Of a DNA stretch of 64,000 nucleotides, positions 36,440 through 45,237 are shown one piece after another (the first letter of the stretch is position 1; every line of letters begins with the position of its first letter). A program made the position numbers and the translations under genes. The notes beneath the pieces were generated by a model. It was not told where the DNA came from. It did no database searches and saw only the letters and a program-made list of their open reading frames with translations. The DNA is from Algibacter sp. L3A6 (lineage in GTDB: Bacteria; Bacteroidota; Bacteroidia; Flavobacteriales; Flavobacteriaceae): assembly GCF_009796825.1 (NCBI RefSeq), contig NZ_CP047030.1, positions 2,565,001-2,629,000 on the forward strand, given 5' to 3'.

Positions 36440-37204
36440 ATGCAGAAAAAGAAACGAATTTTATTAAAAATAGGGTCTAATACACTTACCAAAGAGACCA
36501 ACAATATTTCCCGTGGTAAAATTGAAGATGTTGCGAATCAAATAGCAAAACTTCAAGATACTTGCGAGTTTATAATTGTAAGTTCTGGCGCAATAGCTGT
36601 AGCAAAACAGTTTGTAAAGTTAGAAAGTAAGCAGGAAGATGTTTTTGTAAAACAAGCCTTGGCATCTATTGGTCAGCCACATTTAATTCGTATTTACCAA
36701 GAAATTTTTAGAGAATACGGTTTATTAATATCTCAGTGTTTATTATCGTATTCCGATTTTGAAAAACAGGAAAGTAAAACCAATATTGTAAACACCATAA
36801 ATGTTTTGGTTCAAAACAATTACATTCCTATTATCAATGAAAATGATACGGTAGCTACCGATGAGATTAAATTTGGTGATAACGATAAATTAGCCGCTTT
36901 AACAGCTTCTCTTTTAGAGGTGGATTTACTTATAATTGCAACTAACACTAACGGAATTTACACTAAAGAATCAATAGAGAAAGGTGTTCCTGAAACTATT
37001 GCTGAGGTTACCGACTTTGATGGCTTAAGAGCTCAAGTGGTTAATTCTAAATCTTCCCACGGAAGTGGAGGTATGGAGTCTAAAATTGAGGCTGTCGCCG
37101 TTACCAAAAAAGCGAACATCGAAACTTGGATTGTAAACGGTTTGGAAGACGGTTTTATAACTAATGCTTTTGATAATAAAGTGCCCTTTACCAAAATAAA
37201 ATAG
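36440..37204 (+). CDS. proB: Glutamate 5-kinase without PUA domain
   Basis: It phosphorylates glutamate at the gamma-carboxyl. The amino-acid-kinase fold covers essentially the whole protein: RILLKIGSNTLTK, VSSGAIAVAKQFV, NENDTVATDEIKFGDNDKLAALTA and GTGGMxTKI-like SHGSGGMESKIEA. An RNA-binding PUA domain, present in the E. coli enzyme, is absent. I chose the ATG at 36440, two bases after the proA stop. An upstream in-frame ATG at 36410 would add ten residues that overlap proA. Confidence 0.95.
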   Translation: MQKKKRILLKIGSNTLTKETNNISRGKIEDVANQIAKLQDTCEFIIVSSGAIAVAKQFVKLESKQEDVFVKQALASIGQPHLIRIYQEIFREYGLLISQCLLSYSDFEKQESKTNIVNTINVLVQNNYIPIINENDTVATDEIKFGDNDKLAALTASLLEVDLLIIATNTNGIYTKESIEKGVPETIAEVTDFDGLRAQVVNSKSSHGSGGMESKIEAVAVTKKANIETWIVNGLEDGFITNAFDNKVPFTKIK

Positions 37205-37304
37205 TAAAAATTTTTAGGCGAATGTAGCCTGAAATAAATAATTAAAGTACAAGACTTTTTTAGGTTTCTGAAACCAAGAAAGTTTTAAAAAATAAGTTTA
37301 AAAA

Positions 37305-38243
37305 ATGAAACATTACACATCCATTAACGATATCGATAACATCCATACTTGGATTGAAGAAGCGAAAGCCTTAAAGGAAAATCCGTTAGGAGACATTGAA
37401 TTAGGTAAAAACAAAACCTTAGGTTTATTATTCTTTAATTCTAGTTTGCGTACGCGTTTAAGCACGCAAAAAGCGGCTTTAAATTTAGGAATGAATCCTA
37501 TTGTAATGAATGTTTCAGGCGATGCTTGGGGAATCGAGTTTGGCGATGGCACTGTTATGAATGGTAGTACAGCCGAACACATTAAAGAAGCTGCCGCTGT
37601 GGTATCTCAATATTGCGATATTATTGCAGTTCGTGCATTTCCAAGTTTAACCGATAGAGCATTGGATGAAAGTGAACATATTTTAGAGTCTTTTAAAAAG
37701 TTTGCATCAGTGCCTGTAATAAGCATGGAAAGTGCTACAGGTCATCCATTACAAGGTTTAACCGATGCTATTACTATTGCAGAGCACGCTAAGGGGGCTA
37801 AACCAAAAGTTGTGTTAAGTTGGGCGCCACATATTAAGGCGTTACCACATGCGGTTGCAAATAGTTTTACGCAAGCCATGAGAAAAATGGATGTGGAGTT
37901 TGTAATTGCAAATCCAGAAGGTTATAATTTAAACCCGGAAATTACGGGCGATACGCCAATTTATCACAGTCAAGAAGACGCTTTCAAAGATGCCGATTTT
38001 GTGTACACAAAAAACTGGAGTTCTTATGAGGATTATGGTTTAGTTGATAATATTGATCCGGAATGGATGATTACCAAAGAGAAAATTGGTGAAGCAAAAT
38101 TTATGCACTGTTTACCGGTTAGACGGAACTTAGTTGTGGAAGATGCCGTTTTAGATAGTGATAGCTCTTTAGTGATTCAGCAAGCAAATAATAGAACCTT
38201 TGCAGCGCAATTAGTACTCAAGAAGATTTTAGAAAACTTATAG
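37305..38243 (+). CDS. argF': N-acylornithine (probably N-succinylornithine) carbamoyltransferase
   Basis: This aspartate/ornithine-carbamoyltransferase superfamily enzyme has 312 residues. The carbamoyl-phosphate site FNSSLRTRLSTQKAA is near residue 48, GHPLQGLTDAITI near 147 and MHCLPVRRNLVVEDAVLD near 267. The loop WGIEFGDGTVMNGSTAEHIKEAA matches the acetyl/succinylornithine type, not true ornithine carbamoyltransferase. The Bacteroides fragilis homologue uses N-succinyl-L-ornithine. Its stop codon directly abuts argB. Confidence 0.92.
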   Translation: MKHYTSINDIDNIHTWIEEAKALKENPLGDIELGKNKTLGLLFFNSSLRTRLSTQKAALNLGMNPIVMNVSGDAWGIEFGDGTVMNGSTAEHIKEAAAVVSQYCDIIAVRAFPSLTDRALDESEHILESFKKFASVPVISMESATGHPLQGLTDAITIAEHAKGAKPKVVLSWAPHIKALPHAVANSFTQAMRKMDVEFVIANPEGYNLNPEITGDTPIYHSQEDAFKDADFVYTKNWSSYEDYGLVDNIDPEWMITKEKIGEAKFMHCLPVRRNLVVEDAVLDSDSSLVIQQANNRTFAAQLVLKKILENL

Positions 38244-39023
38244 ATGAAAGAAAAATTATCAATCATAAAAATAGGAGGGAACATCATTGAAGATGAAACC
38301 TCATTACAAGCTTTTCTAAAGTTGTTTGCTAATTTAAAAGGTAAGAAAATCTTAGTGCATGGTGGCGGTAAACGTGCTACACATATAGCATCAAAATTAG
38401 GAATTGAGTCTCAAATGGTAAATGGCAGACGTATTACCGATGCCGAAACTTTAGAGGTGATAACCATGGTTTATGGTGGCTTGGTTAACAAAAATGTTGT
38501 TGCCAAACTTCAAGCTTTAAATACCAATGCTATTGGATTAACAGGTGCAGATATTAATAGTATTCAATCGGTTAAACGCCCTGTGAAAGATATTGATTTT
38601 GGTTTTGTAGGCGATGTAGAAAGCGTCGCTCACGACTCTATAGATAAATTAATTCAAGCCGATTTTACACCGGTATTTTGTGCTATTACCCACGATGGTA
38701 ATGGGCAATTATTAAACACAAATGCCGATACTATAACCTCGCAAGTGGCTATTGGAATGAGTAAATTATACGAAACATCTATTTATTATTGTTTCGAATT
38801 AAACGGGGTTTTAGAAGACATTAACGACAAAAATTCAGTTGTTAAACATATTGATACCAACCTGTATCAAGATTTGTTAGCAAAAGGTATTATTGCCGAT
38901 GGTATGCTGCCAAAACTAGAAAACTGCTTTGCTGCTTTGAAAAATGGCGTTAGCACAATAAACATGGGGAATACAGAAATGTTAACCCAAGAAAATGATA
39001 ATTTCACAAAAATAACTTTATAA
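38244..39023 (+). CDS. argB: N-acylglutamate kinase
   Basis: An amino-acid kinase of 259 residues, second step of arginine synthesis. Family landmarks: IIKIGGNIIED (residues 7-17), ILVHGGGKRATHIASKLG (near 36), LTGADINSI (near 98) and a C-terminal GMLPKLENCFAALKNGV carrying the Lys that contacts ATP. The start follows the argF' stop with no gap and argE begins 2 bases after its end, so it is tightly coupled. Confidence 0.95.
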   Translation: MKEKLSIIKIGGNIIEDETSLQAFLKLFANLKGKKILVHGGGKRATHIASKLGIESQMVNGRRITDAETLEVITMVYGGLVNKNVVAKLQALNTNAIGLTGADINSIQSVKRPVKDIDFGFVGDVESVAHDSIDKLIQADFTPVFCAITHDGNGQLLNTNADTITSQVAIGMSKLYETSIYYCFELNGVLEDINDKNSVVKHIDTNLYQDLLAKGIIADGMLPKLENCFAALKNGVSTINMGNTEMLTQENDNFTKITL

Positions 39024-39025
39024 AA

Positions 39026-40096
39026 ATGACGCAGCAAGATTTAACAAATGATGCCATTTCACTTTTAAAAAAGCTGATAGAAACACAGTCTTTTTCTTCG
39101 GAAGAAGATCCAACGGCATTACATATAGAAGATTGGTTTAAGCGTTATAATATTGATTTTAAACGTACACAAAATAATGTTTGGGCAGTAAACAAGCATT
39201 TTGATGAGAGTAAGTCAACATTGCTTTTAAACTCACATCATGATACCGTAAAACCAAATTCAGCATATACTAAAGATCCTTTTAAAGCCATTGTAGAAGA
39301 TGGTAAATTGTATGGTTTAGGTAGTAATGACGCTGGAGGATGTTTGGTCTCTTTAATAGCGACGTTTACTCATTTTTACAATCATGCTAATTTAAAATAC
39401 AATTTGGTTATTGTCGCTTCCGCGGAAGAAGAAAGCAGTGGCCCAAATGGCTTAAACAGTATGTTGGCTGTAATACCTCACGTTGATGTGGCTATTGTAG
39501 GTGAACCGACTTTAATGAATTTAGCTGTAGCTGAAAAAGGACTTGTGGTTTTTGATGCTGTTGTAGCTGGAACGCCAAGTCATGCGGCACATCCAAACGA
39601 TAATAATTCTATTTATAACACCATAGAAGTGTTACAATGGTTTAAAGATTTTAAGTTCGAAAAAGGTTCTGAAGCTTTAGGTGATGTGAAGTTAACGGTA
39701 ACGCAAATTAATGCAGGTTCTCAGCATAATGTGGTTCCTGGTCATGTCGATTTAGTTGTCGATGTACGTGTAAACGATGCATATACTAATACAGAAATCG
39801 CTGAGATTTTACAAGAAAAAGCGCCGTGTACAAGTATTACACCACGTAGTTTACGTTTAAATTCATCTTGTATTCCAATGGATCACGATTTAGTGAAAGC
39901 AGGTATCGAAATGGGACGATCTACTTATGGTTCGCCAACATTATCCGATCAAGCCACATTAACGTGCCCATCTTTAAAATTAGGGCCTGGAGATAGTACG
40001 CGTTCGCATTCAGCAGATGAATTTATTCATTTACATGAAATAGTAGAAGGTGTCGATTTGTATATTAAATTACTAGATAAGGTTATCGTAAAATAA
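39026..40096 (+). CDS. argE: N-acylornithine/N-acylcitrulline deacylase (M20 family)
   Basis: A zinc-dependent M20 hydrolase of 356 residues that removes the acyl group, here probably succinyl, from the citrulline or ornithine intermediate. Metal and catalytic residues: SHHDTVKP (near 69), LGSNDAGGC (near 97), catalytic Glu pair in ASAEEESSGPNG (near 131) and a late DQATLT/GPGDSTRSHSADE block (near 313-330). Because the operon has an acylornithine carbamoyltransferase, deacylation most likely occurs on acyl-citrulline. Confidence 0.92.
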   Translation: MTQQDLTNDAISLLKKLIETQSFSSEEDPTALHIEDWFKRYNIDFKRTQNNVWAVNKHFDESKSTLLLNSHHDTVKPNSAYTKDPFKAIVEDGKLYGLGSNDAGGCLVSLIATFTHFYNHANLKYNLVIVASAEEESSGPNGLNSMLAVIPHVDVAIVGEPTLMNLAVAEKGLVVFDAVVAGTPSHAAHPNDNNSIYNTIEVLQWFKDFKFEKGSEALGDVKLTVTQINAGSQHNVVPGHVDLVVDVRVNDAYTNTEIAEILQEKAPCTSITPRSLRLNSSCIPMDHDLVKAGIEMGRSTYGSPTLSDQATLTCPSLKLGPGDSTRSHSADEFIHLHEIVEGVDLYIKLLDKVIVK

Positions 40097-40140
40097 AAAA
40101 AATGGAAAGTAGATTGTTCTTCTTTCTTTAAAATAATAGA

Positions 40141-40158
40141 TTTTCGCTTTCGCGGAAA
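40141..40158 (-). repeat. Short palindromic repeat, copy A
   Basis: TTTTCGCTTTCGCGGAAA is the exact reverse complement of 49868-49885. It contains the near-palindrome TTTCGCGGAAA. Both copies are intergenic and GC-richer than their surroundings. Confidence 0.7.
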
Positions 40159-40177
40159 CAGAAAAAAAAGTATTAAG

Positions 40178-41452
40178 ATGAAGTTGTGGGATAAAGGTAT
40201 TTCAATAGATAAAAAAATAGAACAATTTACTGTTGGAAACGATAGAGAAATTGATATTCATATTGCAAAGTACGATGTAATTGCATCGCGTGCACATGCT
40301 AAAATGCTTCAAAAAATCGGAATTATTTCTGTTGAAGAGTTAGTCGATTTATTACGTGGTTTAAAAGGGCTAGAAGCTCAAATTGCCGATGGTACTTTTG
40401 TTATCAACGCGCAGTTTGAAGATGTACACTCTAAAATTGAATTCGAACTTACCAAATCATTAGGTGAAGTTGGAAAAAAAATACACACAGCACGTTCTAG
40501 AAATGATCAGGTTTTAGTGGCGTGCCATTTATATTATAAAGATAATTTGAGTGTTATAAAAGATAAAACTAAAACACTTTTTAATACACTTTTAGATTTA
40601 GCTGATACTTATAAAGATAAGGTTTTACCCGGCTATACGCACTTGCAAGTAGCTATGCCATCATCTTTTGGGTTGTGGTTTTCTGCATACGCAGAATTAA
40701 TGATAGACGACGTGTTTCTATTAGATGCTGCTATAAAAACGGTAGATCAAAATCCGTTAGGTTCGGCTGCAGGTTACGGAAGCTCTTTTCCTATCGATAG
40801 AGAATTAACAACTAAAGAAATGGGGTTTGCAACACTTAAATACAATGTGGTTGCAGCACAAATGGGGCGAGGTAAAAACGAACGCACTATTGCTATGGCT
40901 TTAGGAAGTTTGTGTAATACACTGTCTCGTTTTGCAATGGACACCTGTTTATATATGAGTCAGAATTTTGGATTTGTTTCTTTTCCAGACGAATTAACAA
41001 CGGGAAGTAGCATTATGCCACACAAGAAAAACCCGGATGTTTTTGAGTTAATTAGAGGTAAGTGTAATAAAATACAAGCCTTACAAGGTGAAATGGTTTT
41101 AATAACCAATAATTTGCCAAGTGGATACCACAGAGATTACCAATTATTGAAGGAAAACATGATTGCTGCTTTCGAAGAATTAAAAGATATCTTGGATATT
41201 TTTAACTATTCTATTCAACAAATTATTGTGAAAGACGTTGATGTAAATAGCGATTTGTATAAATACCTTTTCACAGTTGATAATATAAATACTTTGGTTG
41301 TAGAAGGACAAAGTTTTAGAGAGGCTTACCAAAAAATTGGCGGGCAGGTACAAGATGGTACTTATGTCCCTGATACCTCTAAAAAGCACACACATGCCGG
41401 AAGTATCCATAACTTATGTTTAGATAAAATTCGTGCTAAGTTCCCTGTTTAA
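40178..41452 (+). CDS. argH: Argininosuccinate lyase
   Basis: The final step: it cleaves argininosuccinate to arginine and fumarate. It has 424 residues with the N-terminal EDVHSKIEFELTK (near 88), HTARSRNDQVLVACHLY (near 106) and PGYTHLQVAMPSSFG substrate residues. The fumarase-superfamily signature GSSIMPHKKNPD is near 280. It closes the arginine operon. An 18-bp palindrome-like repeat (40141-40158) lies in the spacer ahead of it. Confidence 0.97.
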   Translation: MKLWDKGISIDKKIEQFTVGNDREIDIHIAKYDVIASRAHAKMLQKIGIISVEELVDLLRGLKGLEAQIADGTFVINAQFEDVHSKIEFELTKSLGEVGKKIHTARSRNDQVLVACHLYYKDNLSVIKDKTKTLFNTLLDLADTYKDKVLPGYTHLQVAMPSSFGLWFSAYAELMIDDVFLLDAAIKTVDQNPLGSAAGYGSSFPIDRELTTKEMGFATLKYNVVAAQMGRGKNERTIAMALGSLCNTLSRFAMDTCLYMSQNFGFVSFPDELTTGSSIMPHKKNPDVFELIRGKCNKIQALQGEMVLITNNLPSGYHRDYQLLKENMIAAFEELKDILDIFNYSIQQIIVKDVDVNSDLYKYLFTVDNINTLVVEGQSFREAYQKIGGQVQDGTYVPDTSKKHTHAGSIHNLCLDKIRAKFPV

Positions 41453-41512
41453 TTTTAGTTGAAACAGATTTTGTTGTTGTTTCTAGTTGTATCGTAATTT
41501 ATAATTTTAAAG

Positions 41513-42481
41513 ATGCATAAAATTAAAATTGATAAATTTGTTTTATCTATTATTGGTGTTATAATATTCGCTTATTTTTTCCCGCAATGGGGCGTAAGTG
41601 AAAGCAAAATTCCTATCGACACGATTAGTGCGATAGGAATTTCGCTTATATTCTTTTTTTACGGGCTTAAGTTGAGTCCGGCAAAGCTAAAAGCAGGACT
41701 TAAAAACTGGAAGCTACATGTGCTAGTGCAAAGTGCTACGTTTTTAATTTTCCCTATGTTAGTGCTTGCTTTGCGTCCTTTAATACAAAATGAGGCTCAA
41801 GAAACCATTTGGCTGGCTTTCTTTTTTTTAGCGGCGTTACCATCTACGGTATCATCATCTGTGGTTATGGTGTCTATGGCAAAAGGCAATATACCTGCTG
41901 CAATTTTTAACGCTAGTATTTCTGGTATTATTGGTGTTGCTTTAACGCCACTCTGGATGGGGCTTTTTGTTAATGATGAGCAAACCGATTTTGACTTTAC
42001 GGCTATTTACATTAAACTTATTGTTCAAATTATTTTACCTGTTGTTTTAGGGCTTGGGTTACAGCGCTATTTTGGTGCTTTTGTTCAAAAGCATAGTGCG
42101 AAACTTACGCTTTTTGATAAATCTATTATTCTGCTTATTATTTACAAGAGTTTTGCTGAATCTTTTACAGGAAACATATTTAGTTCGGTTTCGGTATTCG
42201 ATTTGTTATTGCTTTTTGTAGCCGTGTTGGTGTTATTTTTTATTGTTTTTGTTTTGATTGGTTTATTGTCCAGAAAAATGAATTTTAACAAGGAAGACCA
42301 GATTACGGCGCAATTTTGCGGCACCAAGAAATCTTTAGTACATGGTACTGTGTTTTCTAAAATTATATTTGGGAATATGGCTTCTATTGGTATTGTTTTA
42401 TTGCCTTTAATGCTGTTTCATGCGTCGCAAATATTAATTATTACCATAATAGCAACACGATTGTCTAAACGGGAAGATTAG
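41513..42481 (+). CDS. SBF-like (bile acid:sodium symporter superfamily) transporter
   Basis: An inner-membrane protein of 322 residues with about ten hydrophobic segments, of the PF13593-like branch of the bile-acid:Na+ symporter superfamily. Landmarks: FFYGLKLSPAKLKAGL (near 50), AALPSTVSSSVVMVSMAKGN (near 112) and GTKKSLVHGTVFSKIIFG (near 270). The substrate is unknown, and related proteins move organic anions or are uncharacterised. It follows argH by 60 bases in the same direction and may be read through. Confidence 0.88.
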   Translation: MHKIKIDKFVLSIIGVIIFAYFFPQWGVSESKIPIDTISAIGISLIFFFYGLKLSPAKLKAGLKNWKLHVLVQSATFLIFPMLVLALRPLIQNEAQETIWLAFFFLAALPSTVSSSVVMVSMAKGNIPAAIFNASISGIIGVALTPLWMGLFVNDEQTDFDFTAIYIKLIVQIILPVVLGLGLQRYFGAFVQKHSAKLTLFDKSIILLIIYKSFAESFTGNIFSSVSVFDLLLLFVAVLVLFFIVFVLIGLLSRKMNFNKEDQITAQFCGTKKSLVHGTVFSKIIFGNMASIGIVLLPLMLFHASQILIITIIATRLSKRED

Positions 42482-42561
42482 GGTTTTATACCGTATATTC
42501 TGTTTTGAAAGTGTAAATCTCTACAAAGAAACAATTACTTAATACTTGTTCTAAAACCTTA

Positions 42562-42670
42562 GCGGATACTTGCGTTAGAGATTGCAGCATTGTTGGAGCT
42601 CTTTTTGTGTTGTTGCACCTATTGCAACACAAAAAAGCGACTGCGGAAAGCCCGACCCTTGGGTAACGCC
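42562..42670 (+). repeat. Dispersed structured repeat, copy 3
   Basis: It shares GCGGAT..TTGCGTTAGAGATTG at the 5' end and an identical 24-base 3' block (42647-42670) with copy 1. GCGTTA (42572-42577) pairs with TAACGC (42664-42669). The middle is replaced by a different long hairpin, CTTTTTGTGTTG with CAACACAAAAAAG (about 42601-42637). The structure is thus kept while the central sequence changes. Confidence 0.85.
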
Positions 42671-42686
42671 CCGAAAAAAATGGTAT

Positions 42687-42715
42687 AAAAAAAGCGCACT
42701 TTAAAAAAATGCGCT
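42687..42715 (-). terminator. Terminator of leuAB (minus strand)
   Basis: AGCGCA (42693-42698) pairs with TGCGCT (42710-42715). On the minus strand the stem is followed by seven T. Confidence 0.75.
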
Positions 42716-42740
42716 AGGTATGGGTTTTTCGATATTCTAA

Positions 42741-43859
42741 TTAAATAATAGTAGATTGCCCTAAATGTATGTTGGTAAAGTTTAGATTGGTTTCGTCGGG
42801 ATTGTTTATGAAATCTTCGATGAAATCTCCAACCTTGGTGGTGCTAATGTTATCGTATTTGTTATTTAAATCGGGTGTTGTAATGTGTAATTTTAATGAT
42901 TTATCTACACCTTCGCGAACACGGTTAGCTTCTTCGTCTAAACCAAAGTGATCTAACAGCATAGCGGCCGATAAAATGGATGCTATTGGGTTTGCAATGC
43001 CTTTGTTGGCTGCTTTGGTGTAAGCGCCGTGAATAGGCTCGAACATGGCAAATTTGTCGCCTAATGATGCGGATGCCAATAGGCCAATTGAACCTACAAT
43101 AACGCTGGCTTCTTCGGAAAGGATATCGCCAAACATATTTTCGGTTAAAATAACATCAAATTGTCTTGGGTTGATAATGAGTTCCATAGCGGCATTATCA
43201 ATATACATGTATTTTAATTTTACATCTGGATATTGCGGTGCAATTTCTTGCACGATACGTCTCCAAAGGCGTGAGCTTTCTAAAACGTTTGCTTTATCTA
43301 CAAGTGTAATTTTCTTTTTTCTGGCTTGCGCAGCTTTAAAAGCGGCATGTGCTATGCGCTCGATTTCGTACCTGCTGTAAGTACAAGTATCGGTTGCTGT
43401 GTTACCATCTTCGCTTAGCGTATGTTCTCCAAAATAAATACCACCTGTAAGTTCGCGATAAATTAAGATATCTACATCTTTAATTTGCTTCACTTTTAGG
43501 GAAGATTTGCTTAACAAATCTTCGTAGGCTATTACTGGGCGTATGTTTGTATGTAAACCTAATTCTTTACGAATACCTAATAAACCTTGTTCTGGGCGTA
43601 TTTTTGCATTAGGATCTAAATCGAAAGAGGTACGGCCAATGGCTCCAAAAAGTACGGCATCTGCTTTTTTACAGATATCAACGGTTTCTTGTGGCAACGG
43701 ATTTCCCGTTTTGTCTATGGCACCTGCGCCCACTAAACCATGGTTGAAAGTAAATATGTGATTAAAATCCATAGCAATGGCTTTTAATACCTTTACGGCT
43801 TGCGCGGTGACCTCTGGGCCAATTCCATCGCCTGGCAATACGGCTATATTTAATTTCAT
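42741..43859 (-). CDS. leuB: 3-isopropylmalate dehydrogenase
   Basis: NAD-dependent oxidative decarboxylation of 3-isopropylmalate in leucine synthesis. It has 372 residues: NIAVLPGDGIGPEV (3-16), RPEQGLLGIRKELGLHTNIRP (near 88), RELTGGIYFGEH (near 134) and the metal-binding NMFGDILSEEASVIVGS (near 240). It lies 54 bases after leuA on the same strand. leuC and leuD are not in the window. Confidence 0.97.
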   Translation of the reverse strand: MKLNIAVLPGDGIGPEVTAQAVKVLKAIAMDFNHIFTFNHGLVGAGAIDKTGNPLPQETVDICKKADAVLFGAIGRTSFDLDPNAKIRPEQGLLGIRKELGLHTNIRPVIAYEDLLSKSSLKVKQIKDVDILIYRELTGGIYFGEHTLSEDGNTATDTCTYSRYEIERIAHAAFKAAQARKKKITLVDKANVLESSRLWRRIVQEIAPQYPDVKLKYMYIDNAAMELIINPRQFDVILTENMFGDILSEEASVIVGSIGLLASASLGDKFAMFEPIHGAYTKAANKGIANPIASILSAAMLLDHFGLDEEANRVREGVDKSLKLHITTPDLNNKYDNISTTKVGDFIEDFINNPDETNLNFTNIHLGQSTII

Positions 43860-43913
43860 GTGTTAGGTATTTATATTTTTACCAAAGGTAAGGCGTAGGG
43901 CGTTACTTTTGAA

Positions 43914-45089
43914 TTACGACGAAACAATTTCGTTATAAATTTTACTGCTTTCTATTATTTTATGGATATCGCTATCTACAACTTCTTTTTTCTTATCGGC
44001 GTAATCTAAGAAATTTGTATAAATCACGTCTAATTGAAGTTTTGTTAACTCGTACCCAACATTTTTGGCTCTGTAAGCTAGTGCTGCACGACCACTACGG
44101 GCGGTTAATACTATAGCAGATTCTGTAACACCAACATCTTTAGGATCGATAATTTCGTAAGTTTCACGATTTTTAATCACACCATCTTGGTGAATTCCTG
44201 AGCTGTGTGCAAAAGCATTAGCACCAACAATGGCTTTGTTAGGTTGTGTGTAAATCCCCATACTATCTGAAACCAATTGGCTTAAGCCATAAAGCATTTC
44301 TGTTTTAATGTTGGTATCTAAGTTAAGGTATGGATGTTGTTTTAAAATCATAACAACTTCTTCTAAAGCAGTGTTACCAGCACGTTCGCCAATACCATTA
44401 ATAGTACACTCTACTTGGCGCGCACCATTAATTACACCTTCTATAGAGTTTGCTGTTGCTAAACCTAAATCGTTATGGCAGTGACAAGATAAAATTGCTT
44501 TGTCTATACCTTTTACGTTCTCTTTTAAGTATTTAATTTTTGCACCATATTCACTAGGTAAGCAATACCCTGTAGTATCTGGTATGTTTAATACCGTTGC
44601 TCCAGCTTTAATTACGGCTTCGCAAACACGTGCTAAATATTCGTTATCAGTTCTACCTGCATCTTCAGCATAAAATTCAACATCTTCCACAAAAGATTTT
44701 GCATAAGTAACGGCTCTAACGGCACGTTCTATTATGGCATCTTGTGTAGATTTAAATTTGAATTTTATATGAGAATCCGATGTGCCAATACCTGTATGTA
44801 TTCTAGGTAATTTAGCATACTTTAAAGCTTCGGCAGCTACTTTTATATCATTTTCTACCGAGCGGGTTAAACCACAAACGGTCGCGTTTTTTACAATTTT
44901 AGAAATTTCTTCAACCGACTTAAAATCACCAGGACTCGAAACGGGAAAACCAGCTTCAATAATATCAACACCTAAAAAATCTAGCTGTTCGGCTATTATT
45001 AATTTTTGCTCGGTATTTAGTTTACACCCAGGGACTTGTTCACCATCTCTTAGTGTTGTATCGAAAATTTGGACTTTATTATCAGACAT
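43914..45089 (-). CDS. leuA: 2-isopropylmalate synthase, short form lacking the regulatory domain
   Basis: It condenses 2-ketoisovalerate with acetyl-CoA. The HMGL-like TIM barrel is complete, with metal motifs FDTTLRDGEQVPG (8-20) and LSCHCHNDLGLATANS (near 200), plus the NGIGERAGNTALEEVVMIL block. At 391 residues it stops before the C-terminal allosteric leucine-binding domain of ordinary ~500-residue LeuA. Homocitrate/citramalate synthase activity cannot be excluded by length, but the leuB neighbour supports leuA. No attenuator is seen upstream. Confidence 0.9.
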   Translation of the reverse strand: MSDNKVQIFDTTLRDGEQVPGCKLNTEQKLIIAEQLDFLGVDIIEAGFPVSSPGDFKSVEEISKIVKNATVCGLTRSVENDIKVAAEALKYAKLPRIHTGIGTSDSHIKFKFKSTQDAIIERAVRAVTYAKSFVEDVEFYAEDAGRTDNEYLARVCEAVIKAGATVLNIPDTTGYCLPSEYGAKIKYLKENVKGIDKAILSCHCHNDLGLATANSIEGVINGARQVECTINGIGERAGNTALEEVVMILKQHPYLNLDTNIKTEMLYGLSQLVSDSMGIYTQPNKAIVGANAFAHSSGIHQDGVIKNRETYEIIDPKDVGVTESAIVLTARSGRAALAYRAKNVGYELTKLQLDVIYTNFLDYADKKKEVVDSDIHKIIESSKIYNEIVSS

Positions 45090-45237
45090 TTATTAAAATA
45101 TATTTTCTTATTGTTCTACGAAGTTATATTTTGCTTAACGAAAAGGATAATACAACCTTGGGTTATTACGATGTTTAAAGTTGTAATTATGTAGTTAATG
45201 TATTAATAATCAATCAATTAACGTTGGTTTTACACCT

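Noticed and set aside
26651..42670. CRISPR array or insertion-sequence ends
   Set aside because: The three structured copies are far apart with no regular spacers, and no transposase is near any of them.
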